Origin: Pseudomonas sp. Irchel 3E13
Lineage (GTDB): Bacteria > Pseudomonadota > Gammaproteobacteria > Pseudomonadales > Pseudomonadaceae
Direction: 5' to 3'
Assembly: GCF_900187455.1 (NCBI RefSeq)
Contig: NZ_FYDX01000017.1
Span: forward strand, 1 to 64,000
DNA length: 64,000 nt
Under the pieces are notes generated by a model. It searched no databases and was not told the DNA's origin. It saw only the letters and a list, made by a program, of their open reading frames with translations. The translations under genes were made by a program, and so were the position numbers. Positions 25,172-33,356 of the stretch are shown here, one piece after another (position 1 is the first letter of the stretch; each line of letters begins with the position of its first letter).

Positions 25172-26503
25172 TCAGGATTTGACGGCCTTGCCAGCCACCG
25201 CCACTTCCTTGCTGCGCCAGTGCGGCAGCGAATCCCAGTACTTCTTGCCCTTGGCATCGTCGTACATGCCTTCCCAACGGGAGATGACCAGGACCGCCAG
25301 AGCGTTGCCGATCACGTTCAGGGCGGTACGCGCCATGTCCATGATGCGGTCGACACCGGCGATGAACGCCAGGCCTTCCAGCGGAATGCCAACGCTGCCC
25401 AGGGTGGCCAGCAGGACCACGAAGGAAACGCCCGGCACGCCAGCGATGCCCTTGGAGGTGACCATCAGGGTCAGCACCAGCAGCAACTGCTGGCTGATGG
25501 ACAGGTCGATGCCGTAGAGCTGGGCGATAAAGATCGCCGCGATGCTCTGGTACAGGGTCGAACCGTCGAGGTTGAACGAGTAACCGGTCGGCACCACGAA
25601 GCTGCAGATGGCCTTCGGCGCGCCGTAGGCTTCCATCTTCTCGATCACTCGCGGCAACACGGTTTCCGAGCTGGCGGTGGAGTAGGCCAGGACCAGTTCG
25701 TCCTTGAAGATGCGCATCAGCTTGATGATGGAGAAGCCGAACAGGCGCGCCACCAGGCCCAGCACCATGAAGGCGAAGAAGGCGATGGCGAAGTACACCA
25801 GCAGCACCAGCTTGGCCAGCGGCAGCAGCGAGGCGAAGCCGAAGTTGGCGACGGTCACGGCGATCAGGGCGAACACACCGATCGGGGCGTAGTTCATGAT
25901 CATGTGGGTGACCTTGAACATGGCTTCGGAAACGCCCTGGAAGGTCTTCACCAGCGGGTCGCGGATTTCCGCGTTGAGGCTGGACAGGCCCAGGCCGAAC
26001 AGTACCGAGAAGAAGATGATCGGCAGCATTTCACCGCGCATCAGCGCCGCGAAGATGTTCGATGGAATCAGGTTGAGGATGGTCTCGATGAACGCGTGTT
26101 CATGCTGCACCTCGGCCGCGGTGGCCTGGTACTTGGAGATGTCCACGGTGCCCAGGGTGCTCATGTCGATGCCGGCGCCCGGGTGGAACAGGTTGGCCAG
26201 GACCAGGCCGACGACGATGGCGATGGTGGTCACCACCTCGAAGTAAATGATGGTCTTGAGGCCGATACTGCCAAGTTTCTTCGCATCGCCAACCCCGGCG
26301 ATACCCACGATCAGCGACGAAATCACGATCGGGATGACGATCATCTTGATCAGGCGAATGAAGATGTCACCGGCTGGCTGCAGCACATTGCTGATCCACC
26401 ATGCCTTTTCTGCACTGAAATGATTCAGCAGTGCTCCGATGGCGATACCCAGTACCAGACCGATGAGGATCTGCCAGGCGAGGCTCAGTTTTGCCTTCTT
26501 CAT
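25172..26503 (-). CDS. gltP: Glutamate/aspartate:proton symporter
   Basis: A 443-residue dicarboxylate/amino acid:cation symporter (DAACS). It has the helical hairpin motif AYSTASSETVLPRVIE, the substrate-binding region SFNLDGSTLYQSIAAIF, and the TSKGIAGVPGVSFVVLLATLG hairpin region. It imports acidic amino acids at the inner membrane. The start MKKAKLSLAWQ follows AAGG; 35 upstream in-frame residues are rejected as non-coding. AauR-like dyads lie about 275-365 bp upstream of the start. Confidence 0.93.
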   Translation of the reverse strand: MKKAKLSLAWQILIGLVLGIAIGALLNHFSAEKAWWISNVLQPAGDIFIRLIKMIVIPIVISSLIVGIAGVGDAKKLGSIGLKTIIYFEVVTTIAIVVGLVLANLFHPGAGIDMSTLGTVDISKYQATAAEVQHEHAFIETILNLIPSNIFAALMRGEMLPIIFFSVLFGLGLSSLNAEIRDPLVKTFQGVSEAMFKVTHMIMNYAPIGVFALIAVTVANFGFASLLPLAKLVLLVYFAIAFFAFMVLGLVARLFGFSIIKLMRIFKDELVLAYSTASSETVLPRVIEKMEAYGAPKAICSFVVPTGYSFNLDGSTLYQSIAAIFIAQLYGIDLSISQQLLLVLTLMVTSKGIAGVPGVSFVVLLATLGSVGIPLEGLAFIAGVDRIMDMARTALNVIGNALAVLVISRWEGMYDDAKGKKYWDSLPHWRSKEVAVAGKAVKS

Positions 26504-26777
26504 GTCATTACCTTTTTGTTCAAGTGGACACGGGCATTGCGCTGTAACCAGCATTCCAGAGCTATTAAAAGGGGTCTGGAAGACTTCTTCGGTAACAGTC
26601 AAAGGCACCGCAGAAGGTCATCGCGAGCGAGCGGTAATGAGCGCTGGCAGGCGAAAAAAGGCGCAACTATTCAGGCGTGGAGGGGCCTAGTCTAATGCCG
26701 GAAACGAGTACCCCATGCCGAATCGGCATGATCTTTTCGGCAAAAAACGGTCGTCAAGGAGGGTTGCGAGGAGGGTG

Positions 26778-26791
26778 TTCGGGATTCCGAA
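26778..26791. promoter_or_regulatory. AauR-like site (perfect TTCGG-N4-CCGAA)
   Basis: TTCGGGATTCCGAA matches exactly the TTCGG-N4-CCGAA dyad reported for AauR, the response regulator for acidic amino acid use in P. putida and P. aeruginosa. It lies 275 bp upstream of gltP, a plausible distance for an enhancer site of a sigma-54 promoter. I could not find a convincing -24/-12 element. Confidence 0.6.
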
Positions 26792-26854
26792 TACGATCAA
26801 TCCGCCATATTGCGGCAGATTCGGAGGGTAATCGGCAGGTGCGGAAGGCAGGTG

Positions 26855-26868
26855 TTCGACAATCCGAA
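26855..26868. promoter_or_regulatory. Second AauR-like site (one mismatch)
   Basis: TTCGACAATCCGAA matches TTCGG-N4-CCGAA at 9 of 10 positions. Its centre is 77 bp from the centre of the perfect site; paired sites are common for enhancer-binding regulators. Confidence 0.5.
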
Positions 26869-27088
26869 TGGATGAAAACACATCGGCGCATGTAGGAAAA
26901 AGCCGAAAATATTTTTGCCGGACAGACGAGCGGGTGGCGGATTTGCCATCTGTCGGGAAGAAAGGGCTGCCGGAATGAATACGGCCGGGAGAGCCCGTCG
27001 AAGGTATCCCGGATTACGGGACACCCTGACAGACCACTCCCGGCGTTGCTTCCTGACCCGGCCCTCGACGGAGGCACTCCTTGTACCC

Positions 27089-27139
27089 CTAGGCCCCTCC
27101 GATCTTGTAGCAATCAGAGCAGCCCGGCCCCTTGGTCAT
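27089..27139 (-). CDS. Candidate 16-residue peptide MTKGPGCSDCYKIGGA
   Basis: An ATG on the minus strand is preceded 8 nt upstream by a perfect AGGAGG (27148-27153) and opens a 17-codon frame including stop. The peptide has a C-x-x-C pair and glycine-rich ends. It starts 91 bp downstream of the lysozyme-inhibitor gene, so it may be on the same mRNA. The ribosome site is better than most in the window, but a chance match cannot be excluded, and I know no homologue. Confidence 0.35.
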   Translation of the reverse strand: MTKGPGCSDCYKIGGA

Positions 27140-27230
27140 GCGCCTGCCCTCCTCGAGTGGGCGCAACATAGAAGCTTGAACGGTGAAAAGGTTCAGCTTC
27201 TGTCTCTGTCCCGAAGCACCCGGCGGGGCT

Positions 27231-27701
27231 TCAGTACCAGTTCGGATCACGCTTGAGTTGTTCCCTGAGCATGGCCTGCATGCCCGGGTCGGGGTCACCC
27301 AGCCAGCGATAATCGGCGTGGCGGGTCGGTGACTTGTCACCGGGCAGACCCTCAGGCACCTCAACCAGCATTCCGTAGGCTTTTTCCTTATCCCAACGGA
27401 AGGCCACGATCAGACGCTTGTTCAGGCATTTGCCTTCGCTTTCGCACAACGGTCCGACCAGATACTTGTCGCCGTCTTCCTCGACCGCTGACATCTGCTG
27501 CTCGGAAACGCCGCTGAGGTTGAGCACCCACTCGGGCAACCGCTCCTCTTTTTTGACCATGTCCTGCCAGGTTTCCCGATACTCGGGGTCCGCACCGAGA
27601 ATGTCGGTGGCCCGGACCTGGCCGTCATTGGCCGCCATTGCCGCCGTGCAGCCGCCCAGCAACAGGGCGGCGGCCAGGGCGTTGCGTATCACGCCTTTCA
27701 T
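27231..27701 (-). CDS. Ivy-family C-type lysozyme inhibitor
   Basis: A 156-residue exported protein. The signal peptide (MKGVIRNALAAALLLGG...) ends either at AMAA or at a lipobox-like LGGC. The mature domain has the Ivy loop region VGPLCESEGKCLNKRLIVAF, where the Cys-flanked loop inserts into the lysozyme active site in known Ivy proteins, followed by WDKEKAYGMLVEVPEG. It protects peptidoglycan from host or competitor lysozymes in the periplasm. GAGG lies upstream of the ATG. The order with the DUF1328 gene matches PA5481-PA5482 as I recall. Confidence 0.85.
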   Translation of the reverse strand: MKGVIRNALAAALLLGGCTAAMAANDGQVRATDILGADPEYRETWQDMVKKEERLPEWVLNLSGVSEQQMSAVEEDGDKYLVGPLCESEGKCLNKRLIVAFRWDKEKAYGMLVEVPEGLPGDKSPTRHADYRWLGDPDPGMQAMLREQLKRDPNWY

Positions 27702-27705
27702 TGGT

Positions 27706-27870
27706 TCAACCTCGACCGCGACGTCCGAAGAAGAAGGAAGCCACGAACAGCACCAGGAAGATAATGAAGAGGATCTTCGCGATACCGGTAGCGGCGCCGG
27801 CGATACCACCGAAGCCCAGCACGGCAGCGACAATGGCGATAATCAGGAAGGTAATGGCCCAACTCAACAT
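27706..27870 (-). CDS. DUF1328 small membrane protein
   Basis: A 54-residue protein consisting of two hydrophobic helices (MLSWAITFLIIAIVAAVLGF and AKILFIIFLVLFVASFFF) joined by a GGIAGAATGI turn, with a basic RRGRG tail. This is the YtjA/DUF1328 type, often stress-induced. AAGGAG precedes the ATG. Only 4 bp separate its stop from the ivy start. Confidence 0.88.
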   Translation of the reverse strand: MLSWAITFLIIAIVAAVLGFGGIAGAATGIAKILFIIFLVLFVASFFFGRRGRG

Positions 27871-27915
27871 GGTGATTCTCCTTCTGTTATGGAAAGGGTC
27901 CTTGGCCGTTCGCCG

Positions 27916-28188
27916 TTAAAACACCCAGCGTTCTTGTGGAACATGGGCAGCGGCGGTGGCGGCTGGCAGCGCTTTGGAGCGCATCAGCGGAGCGGTTTGC
28001 AGGGGCACGGCACGGCTTTCATGCAGGCGCTCGACCTGGATTGCGAGCTGGCTGTCGACCTGTTTGACCTGCCAGGCGTGATACACCTGGCCGGCAATCA
28101 GTGTCAGCAGCAGCGCCAGCGAGAGAAACAAAAGCTGGCGCAGATGTAATGGCGATATAAGCACCAGGGCGGCGGGTGTGCGGTTCAT
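27916..28188 (-). CDS. Hypothetical single-pass membrane protein
   Basis: A 90-residue protein with one hydrophobic helix (LLFLSLALLLTLIAGQVYHAW) at about residues 20-40 and a C-terminal part that should be periplasmic. GAGGAG lies 6 bp before the ATG, so the start is good. It leads the DUF1328-ivy group on the minus strand, 45 bp upstream. I do not recognise a family. Confidence 0.7.
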   Translation of the reverse strand: MNRTPAALVLISPLHLRQLLFLSLALLLTLIAGQVYHAWQVKQVDSQLAIQVERLHESRAVPLQTAPLMRSKALPAATAAAHVPQERWVF

Positions 28189-28512
28189 GCCGGGCTCCTC
28201 TTGCTGCATCTTGTTATGACCTGGAAGGGTCATTGCAGCCTGCATGCCAGCCCGCATCTAATAATATTTTCTATATAAATCAATAATTTACGTATGTGGC
28301 AGATACCGTTGGGAAAGCATCCTGCACGATGCCCCCTGACGGCGTCGTGCTTTTTGCATGGTCAGAGACTATTTTTCCGTAGGAATTTTCCCAAATTTAG
28401 GTCGGCAAGCAGGGAGCTAGCATGCAAGGAAAGGAATGAATCAGAATTGACCATGCAACTTGCCCGATTTTTCCGACACTAACCAAGATAATTCCTAAGG
28501 AGCGCATGGAAA
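28189..28512. other. Divergent promoter region between the Ivy cluster and algB
   Basis: A very AT-rich run (28258-28292) probably holds the minus-strand promoter of the hypothetical-DUF1328-ivy group. The plus strand then carries an orphan terminator (28324-28355) and about 155 bp of algB leader. A nine-codon frame starting at 28452 ends at 28481 and is probably not meaningful. Confidence 0.4.
28324..28355 (+). terminator. Orphan intrinsic terminator upstream of algB
   Basis: GCACGATGCC-N7-GGCGTCGTGC (10 bp with one G-T pair) is followed by five T on the plus strand. No plus-strand gene ends here, so it either ends a small RNA starting in the AT-rich region at about 28260-28300 or attenuates transcription into algB. 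Confidence 0.6.
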
Positions 28513-29859
28513 ATGGAGTCAGCCCCAGATCCTCAAGGCCGCATTCTGCTGGTGGACGATGAGTCCGCCATCTTGCGTACCTTCCGTTATTGCCTGGAGG
28601 ACGAGGGCTATACCGTCGCCACCGCCAACAGCGCTGCGCAGGCCGAAACCCTGCTGCAGCGTCAGGTGTTCGACCTGTGCTTCCTCGACCTGCGCCTGGG
28701 CGAGGACAACGGCCTCGACGTCCTCGCACAGATGCGTATTCAGGCCCCGTGGATGCGCGTGGTGATCGTCACCGCCCATTCGGCGGTGGATACCGCCGTG
28801 GATGCTATCCAGGCCGGCGCCGCCGATTACCTGGTCAAGCCTTGCAGCCCCGACCAGTTGCGCCTGGCCACCGCCAAGCAACTGGAAGTGCGCCAGCTTT
28901 CGGCGCGCCTCGAAGCCCTCGAAGGCGAAATCCGCAAGCCCAAGGACGGCCTGGACTCCCACAGCCCGGCCATGATGGTGGTGCTGGAAACCGCCCGGCA
29001 GGTGGCGACCACCGACGCCAACATTCTGATCCTCGGCGAGTCCGGCACCGGTAAGGGCGAACTGGCCCGGGCCATCCATGGCTGGAGCAAGCGCGCGCGC
29101 AAGGCCTGCGTCACCATCAACTGCCCGTCCCTGACCGCCGAACTGATGGAAAGCGAACTGTTCGGCCATAGCCGCGGCGCCTTCACCGGCGCCAGCGAAA
29201 GCACCCTGGGCCGGGTCAACCAGGCCGACGGCGGCACGCTGTTCCTCGACGAAATCGGCGACTTCCCCCTGGCCCTGCAACCCAAGCTGCTGCGGTTCAT
29301 CCAGGACAAGGAATACGAGCGGGTCGGCGACCCCGTCACGCGCCGCGCCGATGTGCGCATCCTCGCCGCGACCAACCTCAACCTTGAGGACATGGTCCGC
29401 GAAGGCCGTTTCCGCGAAGACCTGCTCTATCGCCTCAACGTCATCACCCTGCACCTGCCGCCGTTGCGCGAGCGCAGCGAGGACGTCCTGACCCTGGCCG
29501 ATCGTTTCCTCGCCCGCTTCGTCAAGGAATACTCGCGGCCGGCGCGGGCCTTCAGCGAAGAAGCCCGGGCCGCGCTGCTCAACTACCGCTGGCCGGGCAA
29601 CATCCGCGAGCTGCGTAACGTGATCGAGCGCGCGAGCATCATCTGCCCGCAGGAGAAAGTCGAAATCGTCCACCTCGGCATGGCCGAGCAACCCGCCAGC
29701 AATGCACCGCGCATCGGTGCCGCGCTCAGCCTGGACGAACTGGAACGCGCGCATATCGGCGCGGTACTGGCCACCAGCGACACCCTCGACCAAGCCGCCA
29801 AGACCCTGGGGATCGACGCTTCGACGCTGTACCGCAAGCGCAAGCAGTACAACTTATGA
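28513..29859 (+). CDS. algB: NtrC-family response regulator AlgB
   Basis: A 448-residue regulator: receiver domain (about 8-125) with phospho-acceptor Asp59 in FLDLRLGEDNG, AAA+ domain with Walker A GESGTGKGE near residue 174 and the sigma-54 loop GAFTGA near 222, and a C-terminal Fis-type helix-turn-helix (TLDQAAKTLGIDASTLYRK). AlgB activates alginate and virulence genes in P. aeruginosa. AAGGAG lies 10 bp before the ATG. Its stop overlaps the kinB start by 4 bp, so the two are coupled. Confidence 0.96.
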   Translation: MESAPDPQGRILLVDDESAILRTFRYCLEDEGYTVATANSAAQAETLLQRQVFDLCFLDLRLGEDNGLDVLAQMRIQAPWMRVVIVTAHSAVDTAVDAIQAGAADYLVKPCSPDQLRLATAKQLEVRQLSARLEALEGEIRKPKDGLDSHSPAMMVVLETARQVATTDANILILGESGTGKGELARAIHGWSKRARKACVTINCPSLTAELMESELFGHSRGAFTGASESTLGRVNQADGGTLFLDEIGDFPLALQPKLLRFIQDKEYERVGDPVTRRADVRILAATNLNLEDMVREGRFREDLLYRLNVITLHLPPLRERSEDVLTLADRFLARFVKEYSRPARAFSEEARAALLNYRWPGNIRELRNVIERASIICPQEKVEIVHLGMAEQPASNAPRIGAALSLDELERAHIGAVLATSDTLDQAAKTLGIDASTLYRKRKQYNL

Positions 29860-31643
29860 AATGGGCGATGAAGTTGCGGACAAGGCTGTTTCTCAGCATT
29901 TCGGCGCTGATCACCGTGGCCCTGCTCGGCCTGCTGCTGAGCCTGGTCAGCGTTCAGCAGATGGCCAGTTCGCAGGAAGCGATGATCCGCAACAACACCT
30001 ATGTCCTCGACATGGGCCTGAAGATGCGCCAGAACCTCAGCGAGCAACTGACGCAGATTCTCGACGAGAACAGCGATGCGTCGGTCCTTAGCCAGTTGCA
30101 GAGCGAGTTCCAGCGGTTGCTGGACGAGGGCCTGAGTCATGAGCAGCAGGCCGACGGCTTCGATGACTTCACCCGCGCCAACAGTGAGTTTCAGCACTTC
30201 CTCCGCGAACTGCGGGCTACCTCGGCGCCGGCGCGCAACCTGAGCGTCGATCAGCCACTGGGGCAAGCCTTCAGCGCGCTGCGCAGCAGCCTGATCGAAT
30301 CCCACAAACAGGCCGTCGAGCAGATTCGCGGAGCGGAGAAAGTCTCGCGGGAAAAAGCCGTGCTGATGTCCGGGGTGCTGGGCTTCGTTGGCCTCGCCGT
30401 GCTGGGCCTAGGCTTTCTCACCGCGCACGGCATCGCCCGTCGCTTCGGCCAGCCGATCGAGGCGCTGGCTACCGCAGCCGACCAAGTCGGGCGCGGTGAT
30501 TTCGAGGTGACCCTGCCGGTAACCTCGGCACTGGAAATCAACCAACTGGCCCGGCGCTTCGGCCTGATGGCCGAGGCGTTGCGCCAGCATCAGGCGACCA
30601 ATGTCGATGAACTGGTCGCCGGCCAGCAACGCTTGCAAGCCGTGCTCGACAGCATCGACGACGGCCTGCTGATCATCGACCGCCAGGGTCGCCTGGAACA
30701 CCTCAACCCGGTGGCCCAGCGCCAATTGGGCTGGGACGACTCCCGCGCCGGCAGTCGCCTTGGCGAAGCCATGCAGCGCCCCGAGCTGGACCAGCAACTG
30801 CATCTGGTCCTGCGCGGCGGCAATCTGGAGCGGGTGCCGGAAGACCTGCACCTGGAGATCGAAAAGGAAAACCGCGTGCTGACCTACAGCCTGACGCCGG
30901 TCTGCCGCCCGGACGGGCAGATCCTCGGTGCGGTGATGGTGCTTCACGATGTGACGGAGCAGCGCGCGTTCGAGCGGGTCCGCAGCGAGTTCGTGCTGCG
31001 CGCCTCCCACGAACTGCGCACGCCGGTGACCGGCATGCATATGGCGTTCGGCCTGTTGCGTGAGCGGGTCAAGTTTCCCGAGCAGTCCCGCGAGAGCGAC
31101 CTGTTCGACACCATTGGCGAGGAAATGCAGCGCCTGACCCAACTGATCAACGACCTGCTGAATTTCTCGCGCTATCAAAGCGGCCAGCAGAAGCTGGAGC
31201 GCAGCCTCTGCCCCCTTGATGAATTGCTGGAGCGGGCGCGAGCGCGTTACGCCAGTGCGGCGGCGGCCAAGCATATCGACCTGCAACTGGAGCTGGGCAA
31301 CCCGCTGCCACGGATCCAGGCCGACGTCGCCCAGCTCGACCGGGTGCTGGACAACCTGCTGGACAACGCCATTCGCCACACCCCGTCGGGCGGGCGCATC
31401 CGCCTGCAGGCGAGGCGACATGGCGAGCGGGTAATCATCAGCGTCGAAGACAACGGCGAAGGCATTGCCTACAGCCAGCAGGGCAGGATCTTCGAGCCTT
31501 TCGTCCAGGTCGGACGCAAGAAAGGCGGCGCCGGCCTCGGCCTGGCGCTGTGCAAGGAGATCGTCCAGTTGCATGGCGGGCGCATGGGGGTTTATTCGCG
31601 GCCCGAGCAAGGCACACAGTTCTACATGGCGCTGCCGGTCTGA
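29856..31643 (+). CDS. kinB: Sensor histidine kinase KinB
   Basis: 595 residues: a first membrane helix (about 10-30), a helical periplasmic domain, a second helix (about 167-190), HAMP, a PAS domain (about 250-360), and a HisKA domain with the phospho-accepting His385 in ASHELRTPVTG. The ATPase domain has DNLLDNAIRHTP (N box), VEDNGEGI and GGAGLGLAL. Length and His position match P. aeruginosa KinB. It partners AlgB and overlaps it by ATGA. Confidence 0.96.
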   Translation: MKWAMKLRTRLFLSISALITVALLGLLLSLVSVQQMASSQEAMIRNNTYVLDMGLKMRQNLSEQLTQILDENSDASVLSQLQSEFQRLLDEGLSHEQQADGFDDFTRANSEFQHFLRELRATSAPARNLSVDQPLGQAFSALRSSLIESHKQAVEQIRGAEKVSREKAVLMSGVLGFVGLAVLGLGFLTAHGIARRFGQPIEALATAADQVGRGDFEVTLPVTSALEINQLARRFGLMAEALRQHQATNVDELVAGQQRLQAVLDSIDDGLLIIDRQGRLEHLNPVAQRQLGWDDSRAGSRLGEAMQRPELDQQLHLVLRGGNLERVPEDLHLEIEKENRVLTYSLTPVCRPDGQILGAVMVLHDVTEQRAFERVRSEFVLRASHELRTPVTGMHMAFGLLRERVKFPEQSRESDLFDTIGEEMQRLTQLINDLLNFSRYQSGQQKLERSLCPLDELLERARARYASAAAAKHIDLQLELGNPLPRIQADVAQLDRVLDNLLDNAIRHTPSGGRIRLQARRHGERVIISVEDNGEGIAYSQQGRIFEPFVQVGRKKGGAGLGLALCKEIVQLHGGRMGVYSRPEQGTQFYMALPV

Positions 31644-31649
31644 GGCGTT

Positions 31650-33272
31650 TCAGGCTTCGTCGTCGATGCGCCGTGGGCCCAGGCGCCGACCGCGGGTAAT
31701 CAGCTCTACGAACTGGCGGGCGCTCAGCGGATGGGCGAACAGCCAGCCCTGGCCATAATTCACGCCCTCGCTGTTGAGCAGCAGCGCCTGGTCTTCGTAT
31801 TCGATGCCCTCGGCGATCACCCGCAGTTGCAGGGCATGGGCCATGCGGATGATGTGCGGGGCGACGCCACTGCTGGCGGCATCATGGCCCAGGGCATCGA
31901 TGAACGCCTTGTCGATCTTCAGGCAATCCACCGGCAGGGTCTGCAAATAGGCGAGGCTGCAATAGCCGGTGCCGAAGTCGTCGATCAGCACTTGATGGCC
32001 CACCGCCCGCAGCGCCTGAAGGTTGTCCCGGGCCACCACCACATCGATCAGCCCACGCTCGGTCACCTCGAACGCAATCTGGCTCGCCGCCACATGGTGC
32101 GTGGCCAACAGCCGCGCCGCCACCCGGCCGATGCGCGGCACCATCACGTCGCAGGCGGCAAGGTTGACCGAGATGTACAGCTTCGGATTGGCGCGCAAGA
32201 GCTGGGCCAACTGGTCGAACACCCGTTGCAGGACAAAGTCGGTGATCTGGCGAATCTGGCCGGTGTTCTCGGCCAGCGGGATGAACAGGTCGGGGCTGGT
32301 CAGCGAGCCGTCCGGACGGCGCCAGCGCACCAGCGCCTCGGCGCCCACGCAGTTGCGGCTGGTGAGTTCGAAGATTGGCTGGTAGAGCACCTGCAATTCA
32401 CCCCGGCGCAAAGCGCCTTGCAGTTCCGAGCTCATGGAGCGGCTCTGCCGCACCAGTTGCAGCACCGCCCAGCCAATGCACCAGGCCAGCAACAGGCTGC
32501 CGGGGAACAGCAGCCAGAGCACGCCGTTTATCTTCAAGGGCAGGCTGGCGCGTGGGGCAATCAACACCAGTTGGTAATCCGGCGACTTGGTCGGCATGCG
32601 GTAAACCAGACGGTCCGGCAGTTCCACCAGCGCTTTCGTGGAAACCGGCGGCCAGACGTCGCCGGGTGGCGGCCATGCCTGAACCGGGCCCAACACCGGC
32701 ACGGCGCGGGCGCCGCGGTCGAGCACCACCAAGAGGCTGCCGCCGGCGGGCAGGTCGACCACATCAGTGAGGTGGCCGCGCGACGTGGACACGCGAAACG
32801 GCCCGCGCCCCAGCACCAGCGCGGCGCGGTTGTCATCGGGCTCGGTGCTGGTGTTGAGCCAGTAACTGTAGGTGGGGCCCTGAATGTCCGGGGGCGGCAG
32901 GGATTCGAAGGTGCGATCGCCAAGACGGTTGGAGCAGGTTTGCTGGCCGTCCACATAGGCGGCCTCGAAGACGAAGCGATTATTGAACGCCACCTGCTGC
33001 AAGGCCGCGAGCATAGTGGCGTCGCAACCGCGAGCCGGCTGCGCCTGGAGTTCATCGACGCCTTCGCGCAATTGCCCGAAGATCTGCTCCAGCCGGTCGA
33101 GGAAGCGCTCGCCGCGGGCATTCATCTGCTCGCTTTCGTTGACCTGCAACTGATGCATCGCCACGCCGAGGCTGGCCAGCAGCAACAAGATCGCACTCGC
33201 CGAGGCCGCAAGCGTGGCCAGTAGCCAGGGACGATAGAGCAGGCCGCGCAACATCAGGAGGGCAGATGACAT
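31650..33272 (-). CDS. CSS-motif/EAL-domain c-di-GMP phosphodiesterase
   Basis: 540 residues. Two membrane helices (about 15-40 and 235-260) flank a periplasmic CSS-motif-type sensor region with cysteines in RGCDATM and QTCSNRL. The cytoplasmic EAL domain (about 285-535) has the intact metal-binding motif EALVRW and DDFGTGY, plus AEGIE near the end, so it should hydrolyse c-di-GMP. Disulphide-controlled CSS-EAL enzymes are known in enterobacteria. The ATG at 33272 is used; upstream only a TTG is available. It converges on kinB, 6 bp between stops. Confidence 0.88.
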   Translation of the reverse strand: MSSALLMLRGLLYRPWLLATLAASASAILLLLASLGVAMHQLQVNESEQMNARGERFLDRLEQIFGQLREGVDELQAQPARGCDATMLAALQQVAFNNRFVFEAAYVDGQQTCSNRLGDRTFESLPPPDIQGPTYSYWLNTSTEPDDNRAALVLGRGPFRVSTSRGHLTDVVDLPAGGSLLVVLDRGARAVPVLGPVQAWPPPGDVWPPVSTKALVELPDRLVYRMPTKSPDYQLVLIAPRASLPLKINGVLWLLFPGSLLLAWCIGWAVLQLVRQSRSMSSELQGALRRGELQVLYQPIFELTSRNCVGAEALVRWRRPDGSLTSPDLFIPLAENTGQIRQITDFVLQRVFDQLAQLLRANPKLYISVNLAACDVMVPRIGRVAARLLATHHVAASQIAFEVTERGLIDVVVARDNLQALRAVGHQVLIDDFGTGYCSLAYLQTLPVDCLKIDKAFIDALGHDAASSGVAPHIIRMAHALQLRVIAEGIEYEDQALLLNSEGVNYGQGWLFAHPLSARQFVELITRGRRLGPRRIDDEA

Positions 33273-33356
33273 CAAAAATATCCCGTCGAGTACCAAGAGG
33301 TATAGCAACAGGAGGACGACTCAGCCTGCCCGTTGGGCGGCGGCCTTCAGGCCCCA

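Larger units (their letters stand above)
26504..27088. other. Long non-coding stretch upstream of gltP and downstream of the Ivy cluster
   Basis: No ORF here has credible codon use. Besides the two AauR-like sites it holds a partial REP (about 26618-26632), the near-perfect palindrome CATGCCGA-A-TCGGCATG (about 26714-26730), a nested stem TCCGAAT...ATTCGGA (26786-26825), and GGTATCCCG-N5-CGGGACACC (27003-27025, one mismatch). The GC content is lower than in neighbouring genes. It may contain a small RNA. Confidence 0.4.

Noticed and set aside
26915..27256. Open frames of 64-119 codons on both strands in the gltP-ivy interval
   Set aside because: Arg- and Pro-rich products, no ribosome sites at their starts and no domains; only the 16-residue frame at 27089-27139 has a good start.
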